From Methyloversatilis sp. RAC08 (GTDB lineage Bacteria; Pseudomonadota; Gammaproteobacteria; Burkholderiales; Rhodocyclaceae), in contig NZ_CP016448.1 in the NCBI RefSeq assembly GCF_001713355.1, positions 496,001 to 560,000 of the forward strand: 64,000 bases of DNA. Direction: 5' to 3'. The notes beneath the pieces are model-generated. The model made no database searches. It worked only from the letters and a program-made list of their open reading frames with translations, and was not told where the DNA came from. A program made the translations under genes and the position numbers. How positions within the stretch are numbered: position 1 is the stretch's first letter; each line of letters starts with the position of its first letter. Shown here piece after piece: positions 21,018 to 29,660 of this stretch.

Positions 21018-22280
21018 TTGCTTGTCCATCTGCTGCCACTTGCGGCACTTCTGTCCGGCGTTGCCCTGCTGTTGCTGGGCAGCGGCCTGCTGACCACCCT
21101 GCTTGCCGTGCGCGGCGGCATCGAAGGCTTCGGCAGCCCCTTCATGGGACTGCTCGGGTCGATGTTCTTTGCCGGCTTCCTGATCGGCACCCATGTCGCG
21201 CCGCGCATGATCCGTCGTGTAGGGCACGTCCGCGCGTTCGCCTTCTTCACGTCGGCGGTGGCCTGCGCCGTGCTGCTGCACGAAATGCTGGTCGTGCCCT
21301 GGGTGTGGGCGCTGGTCCGGCTGCTGACCGGTATTTCCATGGTCGGGCTGTACACCATCGTCGAAAGCTGGCTGAACAGCCAGTCAGCGCCGGCGCAGCG
21401 CGCGCGCGTGTTTTCGGTCTACATGGGCGTCAATCTGGGCGCACTGGCACTGTCGCAGCAATTGCTGCATCTGGGGCCGGCCAGCGGTCACGTTCTGTTC
21501 GGCCTGGCGGCGCTGCTGGTGTCGGCGGCCGTGATGCCGGTGGCCGCGACCCGGCTGAACCAGCCGTTGCTCGACCACAGCGCTTCGGTCGACCTGAAAA
21601 GCCTGTACGCCAAGGCGCCGATCGCGCTTTCTGCGGCCTTTGCGTCAGGCCTCGCGATGGGTGCCTTCTGGGGTCTGGGCGCGGTGTGGGCGGACGGCCA
21701 CGGCATCGGGCATCAGGGCATCGCGGCCTTCATGACCGCCACCATCCTGGGGGGTGCGCTGTTCCAGTGGCCTATCGGTCTGATGTCCGACCGCATGGAC
21801 CGCGGACGCGCGATCGCACTGGTGTCGCTGGGCGCCACGCTGTGCGCCATCGGCCTGATGCTCGCGGGCAGTCGGGGGACGCTGGCGCTCAGCCTCGCCG
21901 GCTTCGTCTATGGCGGCTTCGCCTTCTCGCTCTATCCGATGGCGGTCGCCCGAATGATCGACCGGCTGCAGCCGCACGAAGTGCTTTCGGGCAGCAGCAG
22001 CCTGCTGCTGATACACGGCGCCGGTGCAGCCGCCGGCCCGCTGCTCGCCGGGTTCGCCATGGCACTGGCCGGCGACGCGGCGCTGCCGCTGTGGTTTGCC
22101 GCGACCCAGGGCGCGCTGGCGATCGCCGCCTCGTCGCTGTTGCGCCGACTCACGCCGGACATTGCCCATCAGACCCGCTTCCAGCCCATGGTGCGCACCG
22201 CATCGACCGCCTTCGACATGGTCGAGGGCGCACACCCCGACGACCTTCCTTCCACTCGACCCAGCACGGAGACCCGCTGA
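21018..22280 (+). CDS. MFS transporter, YcaD-like, 420 aa
   Basis: Major facilitator with about 12 membrane helices and the loop motifs expected of the family (for example PRMIRRVGHVRAFAFF between TM2 and TM3, and MSDRMDRGRAIAL between TM8 and TM9). The hydrophilic tail after the last helix is about 35 residues. A TTG start at 21018 was taken because GGGAGAG stands about 8 nt upstream and the hydrophobic first helix begins at once (LLPLAALLSGVALLLLGSGL). It ends 35 nt before ggpPS. A ycaD-type MFS gene beside the fused GgpPS gene is a recurrent arrangement in glucosylglycerol-producing proteobacteria, so transport of the solute or a precursor is the likely role. Confidence 0.85.
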   Translation: MLVHLLPLAALLSGVALLLLGSGLLTTLLAVRGGIEGFGSPFMGLLGSMFFAGFLIGTHVAPRMIRRVGHVRAFAFFTSAVACAVLLHEMLVVPWVWALVRLLTGISMVGLYTIVESWLNSQSAPAQRARVFSVYMGVNLGALALSQQLLHLGPASGHVLFGLAALLVSAAVMPVAATRLNQPLLDHSASVDLKSLYAKAPIALSAAFASGLAMGAFWGLGAVWADGHGIGHQGIAAFMTATILGGALFQWPIGLMSDRMDRGRAIALVSLGATLCAIGLMLAGSRGTLALSLAGFVYGGFAFSLYPMAVARMIDRLQPHEVLSGSSSLLLIHGAGAAAGPLLAGFAMALAGDAALPLWFAATQGALAIAASSLLRRLTPDIAHQTRFQPMVRTASTAFDMVEGAHPDDLPSTRPSTETR

Positions 22281-22315
22281 CCCGAACCCGCAACCTGCCC
22301 TGAAAGGACTTCATC

Positions 22316-24562
22316 ATGCTCCTCGCCACCGATCTGGACGGCACCTTCCTCGCCGGCGACCCCGAAGCGCGCCTGCGCCTGTACCAGCGCATCGCAACCG
22401 ACCCCGAAGTGACACTCGTGTTCGTGACCGGACGCGGCCTCGAAGCCGTGCTGCCCATCCTGTCCGACCCGACGATACCGGTGCCGCACTACATCATCGC
22501 CGACGTCGGCGCGACCGTAGTCGACGGCGGCACACGGCAGGCGGTGCAGCCGCTGCAGTCGACGATCGATGTCGTATGGCCGGGTGAGCTCGCCGTGACC
22601 GAAGCGCTGGCCGGCTTCGAGCGGCTGCAGCGGCAGGAAGTCCCGCAGCAGCGGCGCTGCTCCTATTTCTGTGATGGCGATGCGGTGACCGAAGACATCC
22701 ACGCCGCGGCGGCGGCACTCGGCTGCGACGTGCTGTATTCGGCCGACCGCTATCTCGACATCCTGCCGCCCGGCGTGAACAAGGGCAGCACACTGCGCAA
22801 GCTGGTGCGCCATCTGGGCATCGACCCCGAACACGTGCTGGTGGCCGGCGATACGCTGAACGACCTGTCGATGTTCGAGCAGGGCTTCCGCGGCGTGTGC
22901 GTCGGTGAATCGGAACCGGCGCTGCTGGCGGCGACGACCGACCGCTCGCGCATCCTGCATGCATCGCGCATCGGCTGCGGCGGCATCATCGACGCACTGC
23001 GCAGCTTCCGCATGATGCGCTTCGATCCGGTCGGTCCGGTCACCGGCGCCGGCGACGCCGAGCTGGTCATCGTCTATCACCGGCTGCCGTACGAGGAATA
23101 CGTCGAAGCGGACAGCGTGAAGCAGCGCCGCCCGAGTTCGCCCAACGGCATCATCCCGACGCTGCTCAGCTTCTTTGCGGAAGGCCGGCAGGGCTCGTGG
23201 GTCGCCTGGTCAACACTCAATGCGGAATCGACCGATTTCGAAGTGCACACCACGGTCGATCGCCAGCGCTATCCCAATCTGACCTGCGCCCGCGTCGCGC
23301 TGGACAAGACCGACGTCGACATCTTCTACAAGCGCTTTTCGAAGGAGGCGTTCTGGCCGACGCTGCACACCTTCTGGGAGCGCGCGCAATTCCGCGAAGA
23401 CCACTGGCAGGTGTTCCTGAAGGTGAACCGGCTGTTCGCCGAACGCAGCGCAGCCGAGGCGGCACCCGGTGCGACCGTCTGGCTGCACGACTACAACCTG
23501 TGGATGGTGCCGGCGGCGCTGCGCGAGATGCGGCCCGACCTGAAGATTGCCTTCTTCCACCACACCTACTTTCCGTCGGCCGACGTGTTCAACGTTATGC
23601 CGTGGCGGCGCGACATCGTCGGCAGCCTGCTGCAATGCGACTACATCGGCTTCCACATTCCACGTCAGGCCGAGAATTTCGTCGACGTGGCGCGTGGCGT
23701 GGCGCCGCTGAAAGTGCTCGAGTCGCGCAATTGCGCACCGCGCTTCCTGACCTATGGCTGCGCAGTCGGGCTGGACGAAATGACGACGGCAATCGAGGTG
23801 CATGGCCGCCGGATCGGCATCGGCGCCCATCCGGTCGGACTGGACGTGCAGCGTGTCGGACGCCTGCTCGCCGACCCGGCAACCGCCCGGCGCGTGGACA
23901 GCCTGCGTCACGAACTGGACGGTCGCCGGGCCATCCTGTCGGTCGAACGGCTCGACTACACGAAGGGCACGCTGGAAAAACTGCTCGCCTTCGAACAGCT
24001 GCTGGAGCGCTATCCGGAAATGCGCCAGAAGGTCACGCTGATCACCGTGTGCGTGCCGGCCGCGAGCGAAATGACCATCTACCGCGCGCTGCAGACACAG
24101 ATCGAGCAGGCGGTCGGCCGCATCAACGGCCGCTATTCGAGGGTGGGCTGGACACCGGTGCAGTTCTTCTTCCGCGCCATTCCGTTCGAGGAACTGATCG
24201 CCTACTACGCGGTGGCCGATGTCATGTGGATCACGCCGCTGCGCGATGGCCTCAATCTGGTTGCCAAGGAATTCGTCGCGGTGCAGGGACTGATGCAGGG
24301 CGGCGGCGTGCTGGTGCTGTCCGAATTCGCCGGCGCCGCCGCCGAACTGCACGGCGCTGTGCTGACCAATCCGCACGACATCAACGATCTGCGCGAGAAG
24401 TGCTACTACGCGCTGAACATGCACCGCGCCGAAGCCGAATCACGTCTGCGCGAACTGCTGGCCATCGTGCAGTACAACGATGTGCATCGCTGGGGGCAGG
24501 AGTTTCTGGCGGCCGTCGATGCGACCGTGGGCGCGCCTGCGCCGGTATCGCAGAGGGCGTGA
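22316..24562 (+). CDS. ggpPS: Bifunctional glucosylglycerol-phosphate phosphatase/synthase (GgpPS), 748 aa
   Basis: Makes the compatible solute glucosylglycerol from ADP-glucose and glycerol-3-phosphate. The N-terminal HAD phosphatase (about 1-245) shows DxD at D6/D8 (LLATDLDGTF) and GDTLNDLSMF as motif IV. The C-terminal GT20 glycosyltransferase (about 250-740) shows WLHDYNLWMVP, FFHHTYFPSADVF, the phosphate-binding SVERLDYTKG and the nucleotide-sugar segment PLRDGLNLVAKEFVAVQ. The phosphatase-first fusion is diagnostic of GgpPS rather than OtsA/OtsB. AAGGA lies 8 nt before the ATG. It is the second gene of a two-gene unit with the MFS transporter and is followed by repeats. Glucosylglycerol over trehalose rests on architecture and context. 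Confidence 0.88.
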   Translation: MLLATDLDGTFLAGDPEARLRLYQRIATDPEVTLVFVTGRGLEAVLPILSDPTIPVPHYIIADVGATVVDGGTRQAVQPLQSTIDVVWPGELAVTEALAGFERLQRQEVPQQRRCSYFCDGDAVTEDIHAAAAALGCDVLYSADRYLDILPPGVNKGSTLRKLVRHLGIDPEHVLVAGDTLNDLSMFEQGFRGVCVGESEPALLAATTDRSRILHASRIGCGGIIDALRSFRMMRFDPVGPVTGAGDAELVIVYHRLPYEEYVEADSVKQRRPSSPNGIIPTLLSFFAEGRQGSWVAWSTLNAESTDFEVHTTVDRQRYPNLTCARVALDKTDVDIFYKRFSKEAFWPTLHTFWERAQFREDHWQVFLKVNRLFAERSAAEAAPGATVWLHDYNLWMVPAALREMRPDLKIAFFHHTYFPSADVFNVMPWRRDIVGSLLQCDYIGFHIPRQAENFVDVARGVAPLKVLESRNCAPRFLTYGCAVGLDEMTTAIEVHGRRIGIGAHPVGLDVQRVGRLLADPATARRVDSLRHELDGRRAILSVERLDYTKGTLEKLLAFEQLLERYPEMRQKVTLITVCVPAASEMTIYRALQTQIEQAVGRINGRYSRVGWTPVQFFFRAIPFEELIAYYAVADVMWITPLRDGLNLVAKEFVAVQGLMQGGGVLVLSEFAGAAAELHGAVLTNPHDINDLREKCYYALNMHRAEAESRLRELLAIVQYNDVHRWGQEFLAAVDATVGAPAPVSQRA

Positions 24563-24613
24563 GCGAAGGATTCCGCAGGTCGGGCAGAAACGCCGCAGCG
24601 GCATCTGCCCTGC

Positions 24614-24808
24614 GGGAGCTGTCCCTGTGGGAGCTGTCCCTGTGGGAGCTGTCCCTGTGGGAGCTGTCCCTGTGGGAGCTGTCCCTGTGGGAGCTGTCCC
24701 TGTGGGAGCTGTCCCTGTGGGAGCTGTCCCTGTGGGAGCTGTCCCTGTGGGAGCTGTCCCTGTGGGAGCTGTCCCTGTGGGAGCTGTCCCTGTGGGAGCT
24801 GTCCCTGT
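24614..24808. repeat. Tandem array, 13 perfect copies of a 15-bp unit
   Basis: The unit GGGAGCTGTCCCTGT repeats exactly 13 times (195 bp) with no spacer. Each unit is itself nearly palindromic (GGGA-CAGCT-TCCC type). The array runs straight into the GTGGGAG edge of the REP palindrome at 24807. It lies between the convergent ggpPS and efflux OMF genes. Perfect identity of units suggests recent expansion by slippage. Confidence 0.97.
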
Positions 24809-24909
24809 GGGAGCGGCGGCCTCGCCGCGATACGCACGACGCGCAGCGACCATCGCACTTCGCGCTACGACCATTGCGGCACTGATCGCGGCGAGGCCGC
24901 CGCTCCCAC
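24807..24909. repeat. REP-type inverted pair with perfect 25-bp arms
   Basis: Arm 24807-24831 (beginning GTGGGAGCGGCGGCC) and arm 24885-24909 (ending GGCCGCCGCTCCCAC) are perfect reverse complements around a 53-nt spacer. The same 25-bp arm occurs at 42251-42275 and 42307-42331, and as single left arms at 32911-32935 and 44045-44069. The sequence resembles the GTGGGAGCGGGCTTGC-type REPs of pseudomonads. It lies between two convergent genes and may act in transcription end formation or mRNA protection. Confidence 0.93.
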
Positions 24910-24980
24910 AAAACCACCGCCGCTTACACAAAACCGCCGTAGCTCGCACAAAACCGCCGCAGCTCGCACAAACCGATGCA
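24902..24980. repeat. Degenerate 20-bp repeats trailing the REP
   Basis: Four units of 19-20 bp of the form GCTCCCACAAAACCGCCGCC, increasingly diverged (24902-24921, 24922-24941, 24942-24961, 24962-24980). Better copies of the same unit occur at 33057-33112. The rest of this 500-bp gap, to 25064, has no gene-like ORF. Confidence 0.8.
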
Positions 24981-25064
24981 GCTCCGGGGAAACCGTCGCT
25001 GCACCTGCAGGCGGCGCCGCATGGGCGCCACGCCCACCGGAACCGCTCCCACAGACCGCCGCTT

Positions 25065-26522
25065 TCAGCGCGCTGCGGTCGGCGTGTTCTCGAGTGTTTC
25101 GGCCGGGCCGCCGGTTTCGATGCGGCCGCTCCAGCCGCCACCGAGTGCCTGATAGGTATTGACCAGCGCGGTGACGCGGTCGAGGCGGCTGGCGATCAGC
25201 TGACGCTCGGCCGACAGGCGTTCGCGTTCGGCGTCGAGCAGCACGAGGCGGCTGGCGTTGCCGGCGTTGAATGACAGTTCGGCCAGATCGCGCGCGCCAC
25301 GCGTGGCGTCGGCCAGTTTCACCGTCTCGTCCATCGCCTCGCGCGCGCCGCGTGCCGCGGACAGCGCGCCGAGCGCATCGGCATAGGCCTGACGCGCGGC
25401 CTGCTGATAGGTCTGCGCGATCTGCGCACGTTCGGCTTCCGACTGCGCAACCAGCGCGCGCGTGCTCAACAGGCCGACCAGCGGCTGTGCGATCGCGGCG
25501 CCGACACTCCAGGTGCGGGCGGACGCCGACACGAGGTTGCCCAGCGTGGCGCTTTCGCCACCCAGTGCAGCGGTCAGCGAAATGGTGGGCATCCACTGCG
25601 TGCGCGCCACTTCGACGCTCAGGCTAGCGGCGGCGAGATTGGCTTCGGCAGCGCGGACGTCGGCACGACGTGCCAGCAGATCGGACGTCAGGCCCGACGG
25701 AATCTCCGGCTGCACGGCGAGCGTCGACAGCGCGAGGCCGCGATCCGGCATCTTCTCGACCAGTTCGCGCGGTGAGCGACCGAGCAGCACCGACAGCGCG
25801 GTTTCCGCCTGTTCGCGCGCGCTGCGCGTGGTCGCCAGCGACGCGGCCACACCGGCCCGTTCGGAGCGCGCCAGTTCCAGGTCATAGCGGCTGATCGCCC
25901 CACCGGCGAACTGCTTGTCGCGCAGCGACAGCGCGGATTCGCGGGTGGTCAGCGTCTGCGTCAGCAGTGCCTCGTCGGCATCGAGTGCGCGCAGACTGAA
26001 GTAGGCGCGTGCCACCTGGGCGCTGATCGAGGCGCGCAGCGCTTCCAGCGCATAGCGACTCGATGCGAGTTGCTGGCGCGCCACGTCGCGCTGGCCGGAC
26101 AGTCGGCCGAACAGGTCGAGTTCGTACGACGCGTTGAAGCCGCCGATGACCGTGTTGTACTGGCGCGGCCGGTTCGGGATCGGCCGCTCGTTGCTGAACT
26201 GCTGGCGCGAGCCGGACAGCGACAGGTTTGCATCGGGCAGGCGGTTGATTCGCACCAGATCGAGCGTGGCCTGCGAAGCCTGCACGCGCTGGGCGGCGAT
26301 CACCATGTCGTCATTGCGCGCCAGAGCTTCGGCGATCAGACCGTCGAGCACCGGGTCACGAAAGCTTTCCCACCAGCGGTCGAGCTCGACCGGCGTCGTG
26401 GCGCTGACCGACGGCAGGTCCAGTTCGGGCGCCGGTTTGGGCATCAGCGAGCAGGCGGACAGCAGGCTCGCCGCAAGCAGCGCGCCCAGCGCGCCGCGAC
26501 GCACGGGTTCAATGAGGCGCAT
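25065..26522 (-). CDS. NodT-family outer membrane efflux lipoprotein, second system, 485 aa
   Basis: Outer-membrane channel of the second RND pump. A lipoprotein signal peptide ends at Cys24 (SLLSAC). The mature part starts SLMPKPAPELDLP and includes WWESFRDPVLDGLIAEALA, FNASYELDLFGRLSGQRDVA, LLARRADVRAAEANLAAASL and a Gly-rich end ALGGGWSGR. It overlaps the pump gene by 14 nt (26509-26522) and is the last gene of the adaptor-pump-OMF operon. A REP cluster lies just beyond its stop and may mark the end of the mRNA. Confidence 0.94.
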   Translation of the reverse strand: MRLIEPVRRGALGALLAASLLSACSLMPKPAPELDLPSVSATTPVELDRWWESFRDPVLDGLIAEALARNDDMVIAAQRVQASQATLDLVRINRLPDANLSLSGSRQQFSNERPIPNRPRQYNTVIGGFNASYELDLFGRLSGQRDVARQQLASSRYALEALRASISAQVARAYFSLRALDADEALLTQTLTTRESALSLRDKQFAGGAISRYDLELARSERAGVAASLATTRSAREQAETALSVLLGRSPRELVEKMPDRGLALSTLAVQPEIPSGLTSDLLARRADVRAAEANLAAASLSVEVARTQWMPTISLTAALGGESATLGNLVSASARTWSVGAAIAQPLVGLLSTRALVAQSEAERAQIAQTYQQAARQAYADALGALSAARGAREAMDETVKLADATRGARDLAELSFNAGNASRLVLLDAERERLSAERQLIASRLDRVTALVNTYQALGGGWSGRIETGGPAETLENTPTAAR

Positions 26523-29500
26523 AGGGATTCTCCGGCTTCGGGGGTTCGACTTCTTCCGGCGGTGTGGACAGCCGGCGGTCGACGATGATCTTGTAGAACA
26601 GCGGCACGAAGAAGATCGCGAGGAAGGTGGCGGCGATCATGCCGCCGATGACGCCGGTGCCGACCGACACCCGCGCGCCCGCGCCGGCCCCGGTCGAAAT
26701 GGCCAGCGGCAGCACGCCGAGGATGAAAGCGAGCGAGGTCATGATGATGGGGCGAAGACGCAGGCGCGCCGCCTCGATCGCTGCCGCGGCCACCGCATAG
26801 CCTTCCTGGTGCTTGAGCACCGCGTATTCGACGATCAGGATGGCGTTCTTGGCCGACAGGCCGAGCAGCGTCACCAGACCGATCTGGAAATACACGTCAT
26901 TGGTCATGCCGCGCAGCCACACCGCGGTCAGCGCGCCGAAGATGCCGAACGGCATGGCCAGCAGCACCGAAAACGGCAGCGACCACTTCTCGTACAGCGC
27001 GGCCAGGATGAGGAACACCATGACGGCGGCCATGATGAGCGCGATCGATGCCGCGCTCGATACGCGCTTCTCCTGGAAGGCGGCGCCGGTCCATTCGAAG
27101 CTGGTGTCGCCCGGCAGCGAACGCGCCAGCCGTTCGACCTCGGCGATCGCCTGACCGGACGAATAGCCGGGTGCCGCCTGCCCCATCAGCCGCACCGCAG
27201 GCAGGTTGTTGTAGCGATTCACCGTGTCCGGGCCCGAGCTGTATTCGACCTTGGCAAAGGCGGATACCGGCACCATGTCGCCCGCGGCGTTCTTCACGTA
27301 CAGCCGGCCGATGTCTTCCGGCGAACGACGGTACTGGCTTTCGGCCGACATCAGCACCTGCCACACGCGGCCGAACTTGTTGAAGTCGTTCACGTAGAAG
27401 GTACCCAGCGTGCCGGCCAGCGTGTTGAAGGCTTCGGTCAGCGGAATGCCCAGCGCCTTGGCGCGCTCGCGGTCGACGTCCACGAACAGCTGCGGCGCAT
27501 TCGGCCGCCACAGCGTCTGCAGTCCGCCGGCCAGCACCGGCGTCTGGTGTGACGAACCTATCAGCGCATTCATGTTCTCGACCAGCCGTTTGGTGCCGCC
27601 ATCGCCGCGGTTCTGCAGGTAGAACTCGAAGCCCCCGGTATTGCCCAGGCCGAAGATGGCCGGCGGATTGAAGGCCAGCACCAGCGCCTCCTTGATGCCG
27701 CCGGTCTTGGCGAACACCTCGCCGACCAGCTGCTGCGTGCTCATCTTGCGTTCGTTCCAGTGCTTCTGGCTGACGAAGATGGTCGCCGCGCTGTTCTTGA
27801 AGCCGCCGCCGATGAAGTCCATGCCGGAGAACGCCATCACGTGTTCGTTCGCGTCATTCGACTGGACCGCCTTCATCACTTCGGCCACCACCTTGTCGGT
27901 GCGCTCCAGCGTGGCGCCATCGGGCAGGAACACGGCCACGATGAAATAGCCCTGGTCTTCGTCCGGCACCAGCGAGCCGGGCGTCTTGCTCCACAGCCCG
28001 ATGGTGATGACGACCATTCCGGCGAACAGCAGCACGCCGACCGCCGAGCGCTTGATCATCCAGGTGACGGCACCGGTGTAGCGGTGCGTCACGCGGGTGA
28101 ACCAGTCGTTGAACCACAGGAAGATACGCGCCTGGTTCTTGTGCTCGTTCTTCAGCAGCGCCACGCACAGCGCGGGCGTCATGGTCAGCGCGACGATGCC
28201 GGACAGCACGACCGCAATCGAAATGGTCACCGCGAACTGCCGGTACAGCTCGCCGGTCAGGCCGCCGAGGAAGGCGATCGGCACGAATACGGCGGTCAAC
28301 ACCAGCACGATGGCCACCACCGGTCCGGTCACTTCCTGCATCGCCTGGATGGCGGCGTCGCGCGCCACCATCTGCTGCTCGTGCATGATGCGTTCGACGT
28401 TTTCCAGCACCACGATGGCGTCGTCCACGACGATGCCGATGGCCAGCACCATGCCGAACAGGGTCAGCGTGTTGATCGAATAGCCGAGCAGGTGCAGACC
28501 GGCGAAGGTGCCGAGCAGCGACACCGGCACCGCCAGCAGCGGAATCAGCGTGGCGCGCCAGTTCTGCAGGAACACGAACACCACGACGAACACCAGGATC
28601 ATCGCCTCGCCCAGCGTCTTCACCACTTCGGTGATCGACACCTCGACGAAGCGCGTCGTGTCGTACGGAATGGCGTAGGTCATGCCCTGCGGAAAGCGCT
28701 CGGCCATTTCGGTGATGGCCGCCTTGGTCACCTTGGCGACGTCGAGCGCATTCGCGCCCGGCTGCAGGAATACACCCATCAGCACCGCAGCCTTGCCGTT
28801 GTAGGTGCCGTTGAAGTCGTTGTCCTTCGAACCGAGTTCGATCCGCGCAACGTCGCGCAGGCGCAGCTTCGAGCCGTCGGCATTCGAGCGCAGGATGATG
28901 TTCTCGAATTCCTCGACCGTGGACAGCCGGCCCTTGGTGGTAATCGTGTAAACCATGTCCTGGCCGCCGCCGGTCGGCGACTGGCCGATCTTGCCGGCCG
29001 CGAACTGCGCGTTCTGGTCGCGCAGCGCGGCGGCGATTTCGGTCACCGTGACGCCGAGCTGGGTCATGCGGTCCGGGCGCACCCAGATGCGCATCGCGTA
29101 GTCCTTGGCGCCGAAGATCTGCACATTGGTCGTGCCGGGGATCTTCTTGATGTTGTCCAGCACGTTCAGCGTCACGTAATTGGACGTATACAGGTCGTCG
29201 TACTTGTCGTCCGGCGAGTAGAAGGCCAGCACCAGCAGGAAGGCGGACGAGCCCTTCTCCACCGTCACGCCCTGCCGGCGCACCTCTTCCGGCAACCGGG
29301 CGTCGGCCTGCTTGACCCGGTTGTTCACGTTCACCGCCGCCTTGTCCGGGTCGGCGCCGATTTCGAAGGTGACCTGTATCTCGACCACGCCATTCGAGGT
29401 CGAAGTGGACTGCATGTACATCATGCCTTCCACGCCGGTGATGACGTTTTCCAGCGGCGCGGCAACCGTCTGCGCGATGGTTTCCGCCGACGCACCCGGA

Positions 29501-29649
29501 TAGATGGCGCGCACGGTGACCACCGGCGGCGCGATTTCCGGATACTGCGCGATCGGCAAGGCGCGCATGGCGGCCAGGCCCGCCAGCACCAGCAGGATGG
29601 AAATGACGAAGGCGAAGATCGGCCGGTCGATGAAGAAGCGCGAAAACAT
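26509..29649 (-). CDS. HAE1-family RND multidrug pump (AcrB/MexF type), 1046 aa
   Basis: Homotrimeric proton-driven drug exporter. The N-terminus MFSRFFIDRPIFAFVISILL is typical of AcrB, MexB and MexF. The TM4 proton-relay pair appears in GIVVDDAIVVLENVERIMHE, and the TM11 region reads LVTLLGLSAKNAILIVEYA. The start at 29649 is the conserved N-terminus and lies 11 nt after the adaptor stop. Translation further upstream would only re-read the adaptor gene in another frame. Its sequence is of the AcrB class, distinct from the MdtB/MdtC pair in the first operon, so the cell has two structurally different pumps here. Confidence 0.95.
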   Translation of the reverse strand: MFSRFFIDRPIFAFVISILLVLAGLAAMRALPIAQYPEIAPPVVTVRAIYPGASAETIAQTVAAPLENVITGVEGMMYMQSTSTSNGVVEIQVTFEIGADPDKAAVNVNNRVKQADARLPEEVRRQGVTVEKGSSAFLLVLAFYSPDDKYDDLYTSNYVTLNVLDNIKKIPGTTNVQIFGAKDYAMRIWVRPDRMTQLGVTVTEIAAALRDQNAQFAAGKIGQSPTGGGQDMVYTITTKGRLSTVEEFENIILRSNADGSKLRLRDVARIELGSKDNDFNGTYNGKAAVLMGVFLQPGANALDVAKVTKAAITEMAERFPQGMTYAIPYDTTRFVEVSITEVVKTLGEAMILVFVVVFVFLQNWRATLIPLLAVPVSLLGTFAGLHLLGYSINTLTLFGMVLAIGIVVDDAIVVLENVERIMHEQQMVARDAAIQAMQEVTGPVVAIVLVLTAVFVPIAFLGGLTGELYRQFAVTISIAVVLSGIVALTMTPALCVALLKNEHKNQARIFLWFNDWFTRVTHRYTGAVTWMIKRSAVGVLLFAGMVVITIGLWSKTPGSLVPDEDQGYFIVAVFLPDGATLERTDKVVAEVMKAVQSNDANEHVMAFSGMDFIGGGFKNSAATIFVSQKHWNERKMSTQQLVGEVFAKTGGIKEALVLAFNPPAIFGLGNTGGFEFYLQNRGDGGTKRLVENMNALIGSSHQTPVLAGGLQTLWRPNAPQLFVDVDRERAKALGIPLTEAFNTLAGTLGTFYVNDFNKFGRVWQVLMSAESQYRRSPEDIGRLYVKNAAGDMVPVSAFAKVEYSSGPDTVNRYNNLPAVRLMGQAAPGYSSGQAIAEVERLARSLPGDTSFEWTGAAFQEKRVSSAASIALIMAAVMVFLILAALYEKWSLPFSVLLAMPFGIFGALTAVWLRGMTNDVYFQIGLVTLLGLSAKNAILIVEYAVLKHQEGYAVAAAAIEAARLRLRPIIMTSLAFILGVLPLAISTGAGAGARVSVGTGVIGGMIAATFLAIFFVPLFYKIIVDRRLSTPPEEVEPPKPENPYAPH

Positions 29650-29660
29650 GTGCGCGCTCC

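Noticed and set aside
24614..24808. CRISPR-like periodic array
   Set aside because: Units are contiguous 15-mers with no spacers, and there are no cas genes.
23197..24885. Long plus-strand frame ending in many LWELS units, and minus-strand frames with APTGT or GQLPQ units
   Set aside because: The repeats are simply translations of the 13 x 15 bp DNA array (15 is divisible by 3, so every frame repeats). Outside the array the frames are shadows of ggpPS.
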